Origin: Planctomycetota bacterium
GTDB lineage: Bacteria; Planctomycetota; PLA2; JAEUHO01
Reading direction: 5' to 3'
Assembly (NCBI GenBank): GCA_026647295.1
Contig: JAPKHB010000057.1
Location: forward strand, 1-15,401
Length of the DNA: 15,401 bases
A program made the translations under genes and the position numbers. Positions 12,064-15,401 of the stretch are shown here, one piece after another. Position 1 is the first letter of the stretch. Every line of letters begins with the position of its first letter. The notes under the pieces were generated by a model. The model was not told the DNA's origin, did not search any database, and saw only the letters and a program-made list of their open reading frames with translations.

Positions 12064-14995
12064 ACCCGGCGAGCCAGAAGCGCACGTAGGGCTCCGCCTC
12101 GCCGCCGGCGGCATGCGCCTCGAGCGCGGCCCGCGCCCGGGCGCGCGTCGCCTCGGGCGCGGCCTCGAGGCCCTCGAGGTGCACCAGGGCGCGCACCGCG
12201 TCCGCGCGCACGCCCCAGTCGGGGTCCTCGAGCAGGCCCACGAGGACCGGGAGCGTGTCTGCGACCCCCGCCCCTTGCGTGCGCGCGAGCGCGTCGAGGA
12301 GCGACCGCCGGGCGCGGGGCGAGAGGTCCTCCGCCCCCAGGTCCGCGCGCCAGGCCGCGCGCAGCGCCTCCGAGCCCCCGGCCAGCAGGTCGACCAGCCG
12401 CGTGCGCACGGAGAGCAACGGGTGGTCGAGCAGCCCGCGCACCGCGGGGTAGGCCTCGGCGCCGCGCCCGAGCCAGGGCCCGAGCGCGGCCTGCACGCGC
12501 AATTCGTCGGAGCCTGCGGCGAGCCACGCGGCCAGCGTCGCGTCGCCGGCCCGGCTCTTCAGGCGTTCCAGGGTCTGGGCGGCGCGGCGCGCGAGCGTGG
12601 GATCCGGGCTTTCGAGCAGGCCGGCGACCGCCGCTTCCAGCGCCGTCTCTCCGAACTCGCCCACCAGCGCGAGCGCCAGCCGCTGGCGGGGCCCGCCGGC
12701 CGTGAGCGCGCGCGCGAGCAGCGCGCGCACCGGCTCGGCGTGGCCCGCGGCCGAAAGGCCGCCCAGCACGGCCTGCCAGGCGCGCACCTCGAGGCCCGAG
12801 GCGCCCGTGTCCATCACGCGCTCCAGTTCCGCGAGCACGGGGGGCCCGAACGCGACCAGGCGCTCGCGCGCGCGCGGCACGATGCGCCGGTTCTCGCCCA
12901 CCTCCCAGCGCGTGGCCAGGGCCCACAGCGCGTCGAACGCCGCGCGGGTGAGCGGACCCTCGTACGCGCAGGCCTCGGGCAGCGGCGCCTCGGGCCCGGG
13001 CTCGGGCTCGGGCCGGTCGAGCGGGTCGGGCGGCCGGCTGCGCTCGTCCAGGCCCACGCCGACGTCGGTGTGCCGCCACAGGGCGTCGTCGCGCCCGATG
13101 CCCAACCAGTGGTCCTCCCCGCCCAGGTCGAGCAGCACGCCGATGCTCCCGAAGCCCCGGGCCGCCCGGCCGGAGTTCAGGCTCCCGCGCCGCCCGGCGT
13201 AGGTGTCGTCGCCGGCGCGGTCGACGTGCAGCCCCACGCTGTTGGTCAGCCCGCAGCCGTTGCAGGAGGTCATCCCGAGGTACCGGTCGTCGCCGCCGCG
13301 GTCGTGCAGGAGGCTCGCCGCGTAGTCGTGGCTCCCCCCCTGGCCGAGGCCCGAGTGCAGCACGTAGGTGTCGCTTCCGGCCGCGTCCACGAGGCCCCCG
13401 ACGGCGAGGTGGATGCCGCTCCCCTGGCCGTATTGGGTCATCTCGTAGTGGTCGTTGCCCGCGCCGTCGTACAGCAGGCCGGCCGCGTACCAGTAGCCCA
13501 CGCCCTGGTTGTACACGTCGCCGAGGTAGCGGTCGTTCCCGTCCAGGTCGATCAGGAGCGCGAGCCCGCCCGCGTAGTCGATCGCGCGTTCGCCGATGGC
13601 GAAGCCCTGGCTGAACGACTGGTAGCGGTCGGCGAAGAGCGGCGCGTGCAGGTACACGCCGCCGGCCTGGAACGTGTCGTTGCCGCGGCGGTTGAGGCAC
13701 AGTGCCACGCCGCGGCAGCGGGCGAAGCCCTGCGCGTTGGCAAACGCCAGGAGCACGTCGTTGTCCAGCAGCCGCGCCTCGACGGGATCCGGGGTCCCCT
13801 CGTCGGGCGTCGAGCGGCCGACCGGCTGGACCGCGTCGTCGTCGAAGAGGGCGATGCCGAAGCCCGCGGCGCCCTGGGTGAAGGTCTGGCCTTCGTAGCG
13901 GTCGCTGCCGCCGTCGTCGTGGAACAGGGCGATGCCGCAAAGCGCCGCGCCAAGGCTCCCGGGCCCGGCCTCGTAGCGGTCGTCCATCGCGCCCAGGTCG
14001 AGCGCCGCCCCCAGCCCCAGCACCGCGGCACCCAGCGTGAGCCCGGTCGCGCCGCAGGCGTAGCGGTCCGCCCCGCCGCGGTCCACGAACACGCCCACCC
14101 GCGCCCGCTCCGGGTCGACGCCCGCGCCGAGCCGCGCGTCCAGGTAGTGGTCGTCGCCGGCGGGTTCGATGAGGACTGCGTAGGCCCCCGTGTAGCGGTC
14201 GGGACCGGGCGTGCCGAGGGCCACGCGCCCGTGGGGGGTCTCGACCTCGACGGGCCGGTCCGGCGGGAACGCCTCCGGCGGCAGCGCCCGCGCGAGCGCG
14301 ATCAGCGGTTCCACGTGCAGGACCCAGGCCCGGGCCAGCGCCCCGACGTCCAGGCGCGCCGCCTCGCGGTGTAGCCAGGCCGGGTCCTTGGCCTTCACGT
14401 GTTCCGCGAGGCGCCGCGCCTCGGCCTCGGGGTAGGGCGAGGCGTAGACCTCGTGCCAGTCCATCTGCCCCGGAAGGGCCTGGCGCAGCGCCCGCAGCGG
14501 GGTCGGATCCTCCGCGGTCCACGCGGCGGGGAGGGCCTGCGCCACGGCGCGGTTGGCCTCGGCGAGCCCCGCCGCAAGTGCGGCGAGCGCCTCCTGCGGG
14601 CGCGCCGGGAGGGGCCCCGCCCACCCGGGCGGCGCCGGAAGCGGCGCCTCACCGCCGGGCCGCGCGAGCGTGTGGACCGCGCGCTCGAGCAGGCCCCGGC
14701 GCCGGTCGCCCGTGCGCGCGAGCGCCGCCCAGGCGTCGATCTCCGGGGCGATCCGGAGCGGGTCGGCGAGCAGTTCGCGCACCACCGAAAGCGCCGCGTG
14801 GCCCTCGGCGACGTCCTTGCGAAAGCCCAGGTCCCGCCGGTCCATGTTCACCGCGTGCAGGGCCCGGTCGAGCGCCTCCAACTCCGCGGCGGTGTAACTC
14901 GCCCCCGCGGATTCGTCGCCCGTCGCGCGGCCCGGCGACCCTGCCAGCCAGAGCCACCCCGCCAGCGCGAGCCAGAGCGAAGGGTGCGCCCGCAT
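12056..14995 (-). CDS. Exported giant repeat protein: RTX-like DxxGxDxY solenoid plus ARM/HEAT-like C-terminus, function unknown
   Basis: I recognise no named function. The start at 14995 is chosen because GGAGG lies seven bases upstream and a Sec signal peptide follows (MRAHPSLWLALAGWLWLAGSPGRA). The product has 979 residues. Residues about 30-255 are mostly helical. Residues about 260-650 hold around twelve repeats of roughly 27 residues, each with one G-x-D-x-[YFW] motif (examples DLDGNDRYL, DGAGNDHYE, DRAGDDTYA, LGGEDHWLG) followed by a QG/GxG turn and a short hydrophobic 'GLLxD' strand. Each motif resembles a single RTX calcium-binding nonapeptide, so a calcium-binding beta-solenoid is plausible. 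One repeat is interrupted by an Asp/Pro-rich loop near residues 390-415. A Pro/Glu linker (about 655-680) leads to ARM/HEAT-like helical repeats to the end. It lies 68 bases downstream of tRNA-Cys on the same strand. Likely periplasmic or surface; structural, adhesive or binding roles are guesses. Confidence 0.85.
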   Translation of the reverse strand: MRAHPSLWLALAGWLWLAGSPGRATGDESAGASYTAAELEALDRALHAVNMDRRDLGFRKDVAEGHAALSVVRELLADPLRIAPEIDAWAALARTGDRRRGLLERAVHTLARPGGEAPLPAPPGWAGPLPARPQEALAALAAGLAEANRAVAQALPAAWTAEDPTPLRALRQALPGQMDWHEVYASPYPEAEARRLAEHVKAKDPAWLHREAARLDVGALARAWVLHVEPLIALARALPPEAFPPDRPVEVETPHGRVALGTPGPDRYTGAYAVLIEPAGDDHYLDARLGAGVDPERARVGVFVDRGGADRYACGATGLTLGAAVLGLGAALDLGAMDDRYEAGPGSLGAALCGIALFHDDGGSDRYEGQTFTQGAAGFGIALFDDDAVQPVGRSTPDEGTPDPVEARLLDNDVLLAFANAQGFARCRGVALCLNRRGNDTFQAGGVYLHAPLFADRYQSFSQGFAIGERAIDYAGGLALLIDLDGNDRYLGDVYNQGVGYWYAAGLLYDGAGNDHYEMTQYGQGSGIHLAVGGLVDAAGSDTYVLHSGLGQGGSHDYAASLLHDRGGDDRYLGMTSCNGCGLTNSVGLHVDRAGDDTYAGRRGSLNSGRAARGFGSIGVLLDLGGEDHWLGIGRDDALWRHTDVGVGLDERSRPPDPLDRPEPEPGPEAPLPEACAYEGPLTRAAFDALWALATRWEVGENRRIVPRARERLVAFGPPVLAELERVMDTGASGLEVRAWQAVLGGLSAAGHAEPVRALLARALTAGGPRQRLALALVGEFGETALEAAVAGLLESPDPTLARRAAQTLERLKSRAGDATLAAWLAAGSDELRVQAALGPWLGRGAEAYPAVRGLLDHPLLSVRTRLVDLLAGGSEALRAAWRADLGAEDLSPRARRSLLDALARTQGAGVADTLPVLVGLLEDPDWGVRADAVRALVHLEGLEAAPEATRARARAALEAHAAGGEAEPYVRFWLAGFR
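13045..14220 (-). repeat. Region coding about twelve ~27-residue RTX-like repeats
   Basis: Reading on the minus strand, successive units carry PGPDRY, PAGDDHY, RGGADRY, GAMDDRY, DGGSDRY, RRGNDTF, DLDGNDRY, GAGNDHY, AAGSDTY, RGGDDRY, RAGDDTY and LGGEDHW. Spacing is mostly 25-30 residues, stretched to more than 60 where a loop interrupts. The repeats have diverged at the DNA level, so this is an old protein repeat rather than a recent tandem duplication. Confidence 0.85.
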
Positions 14996-15063
14996 CGCAT
15001 GGCCTCCGTGGGCGCCCCGAGGCGCCGACTGCGGCGCCGGCCGTCTCCCGGCGGGTTCCCGGG

Positions 15064-15137
15064 TGGAGGCGCCGTGCGGAATCGAACCGCAGTACACGGA
15101 TTTGCAATCCGTTGCCTAGCCACTCGGCCACGGCGCC
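15064..15137 (-). tRNA. tRNA-Cys, anticodon GCA
   Basis: On the minus strand, the acceptor GGCGCCG (from 15137) pairs with CGGCGCC. The anticodon stem ACGGA/TCCGT encloses loop TTGCAAA with anticodon GCA (plus-strand 15103-15105). The T arm is TGCGG-TTCGATT-CCGCA. The discriminator is T, as expected for cysteine identity, and CCA is encoded (15064-15066). The 5' end overlaps a strong palindrome. Confidence 0.97.
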
Positions 15138-15154
15138 GGGCGTTCGCCCGGCGC
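15133..15154. repeat. Perfect 22-base palindrome at the tRNA-Cys 5' end
   Basis: GCGCCGGGCG and CGCCCGGCGC form perfect 10-base arms around TT. The first five bases (15133-15137) are also the first acceptor nucleotides of tRNA-Cys. It lies directly next to a candidate -10 box. It could be an operator on the DNA or, if transcribed, a leader hairpin competing with the acceptor stem. Confidence 0.6.
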
Positions 15155-15183
15155 AGTTGAACCGGGGCCGGGGTGGATGGCAA
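15155..15183 (-). promoter_or_regulatory. Candidate promoter of tRNA-Cys
   Basis: On the minus strand, TTGCCA (15178-15183) is separated by exactly 17 bases from TCAACT (15155-15160). The -35 matches consensus well and the -10 at three of six bases. The expected start site would lie about ten bases before the mature tRNA, inside the palindrome. The downstream solenoid-protein gene could share this transcript. Confidence 0.4.
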
Positions 15184-15275
15184 GCCGGTAGCGGGTCCCG
15201 GCGGCGGGGAGGGTGCGCGGACCTTCGGCGCCGCCCCGGCCGCTCTCGTGCTAGGAAGAGGGCCGCCGGCCCCGG

Positions 15276-15361
15276 GGGTCAGTGGCGGAACCGGAAGACG
15301 CAGAGGATTTAAAATCCTTCGAGGGGCTTCCCTCGTGTGGGTTCGAGTCCCACCTGACCCA
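15276..15361 (+). tRNA. tRNA-Leu, anticodon UAA
   Basis: A class II tRNA. The acceptor GGGTCAG pairs with CTGACCC. The D-arm region is TGGCGGAACCGGAAGACGC. The anticodon stem GAGGA/TCCTT (one G-U) has loop TTTAAAA with anticodon TAA at 15310-15312. A long variable arm, CGAGG-GGCT-TCCCTCG-like, marks leucine identity. The T arm is GTGGG-TTCGAGT-CCCAC. After discriminator A (15361) the DNA reads CCC, so the 3' CCA is not encoded, unlike the other two tRNAs here. An extended -10-like TGCTAGGAA lies about 19 bases upstream, without a matching -35. Confidence 0.96.
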
Positions 15362-15401
15362 CCCCCCATCGGGGGCGGGGCTCGCGGGCGCCGCCGACCC
15401 T

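Noticed and set aside
13000..13025. GGGCTC-type short tandem repeats
   Set aside because: They encode the Pro/Glu linker of the solenoid protein and have too few copies to be a meaningful DNA repeat.
13045..14220. Calling the repeat protein a type I-secreted RTX toxin
   Set aside because: The motifs are spaced about 27 residues apart instead of nine, there is an N-terminal Sec signal, and no type I secretion genes or toxin domain are present.
12113..14374. A plus-strand open frame of over 2 kb opposite the solenoid-protein gene
   Set aside because: The minus-strand frame has a signal peptide, a good ribosome site and a regular repeat pattern. The plus-strand frame is a low-complexity shadow of it.
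15362..15375. C-run and G-run after tRNA-Leu as an intrinsic terminator
   Set aside because: The stem would be only five or six base pairs with a tight loop and no T-tract, and the window ends soon after, so it cannot be judged.
1..15401. Mobile elements, CRISPR arrays, prophage or toxin-antitoxin modules
   Set aside because: No transposase, integrase, regularly spaced DNA repeats or small paired genes were visible on either strand.

Overview
The window is a very GC-rich stretch (well above 70% GC by eye, with G or C in almost every third codon position) of an ordinary bacterial chromosome. It looks Gram-negative. It carries a cell-elongation gene pair (PBP2 and RodA), Sec signal peptides, periplasmic binding proteins and a giant exported repeat protein. 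The sequence alone does not fix the phylum. A Planctomycetota-type or deltaproteobacterium-type lineage fits the mix of an ABC_sub_bind/histidine kinase pair, an orphan FbpA-like protein and a DxxGxDxY-repeat/HEAT-like protein, but that is inference.

Left part (1-6071), plus strand: the 3' portion of a class B penicillin-binding protein of the PBP2/MrdA type, cut by the window edge, followed by rodA. These are the transpeptidase and glycosyltransferase that build side-wall peptidoglycan; mreBCD would be expected just upstream. Next come a CtpA-type S41 protease with a PDZ domain and tsaD (t6A tRNA modification), both introduced by clear GGAG ribosome sites.

Middle part (6129-10610), plus strand: a probable signalling unit. 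It consists of an exported ABC_sub_bind-like binding protein, a HAMP/HisKA-type membrane histidine kinase overlapping it by the four bases ATGA, and a response regulator with a Fis-type DNA-binding tail but no AAA+ domain. A second, FbpA-like binding protein with an N-terminal membrane anchor follows. No permease or ATPase gene accompanies either binding protein, which suggests that they feed a sensor rather than a transporter.

Right part (10719-15361): tRNA-Glu(UUC), a GT4 glycosyltransferase, then convergently a 979-residue exported protein, tRNA-Cys(GCA) on the same minus strand, and tRNA-Leu(UAA) divergently on the plus strand. The exported protein is the most unusual item in the window. 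It has a signal peptide, a helical N-terminal region, about a dozen repeats of roughly 27 residues each containing one RTX-like G-x-D-x-[YFW] motif, a proline/glutamate linker, and an ARM/HEAT-like helical C-terminus.

No insertion sequences, CRISPR arrays or phage genes were seen, and no gap longer than about 140 bases lacks a gene.
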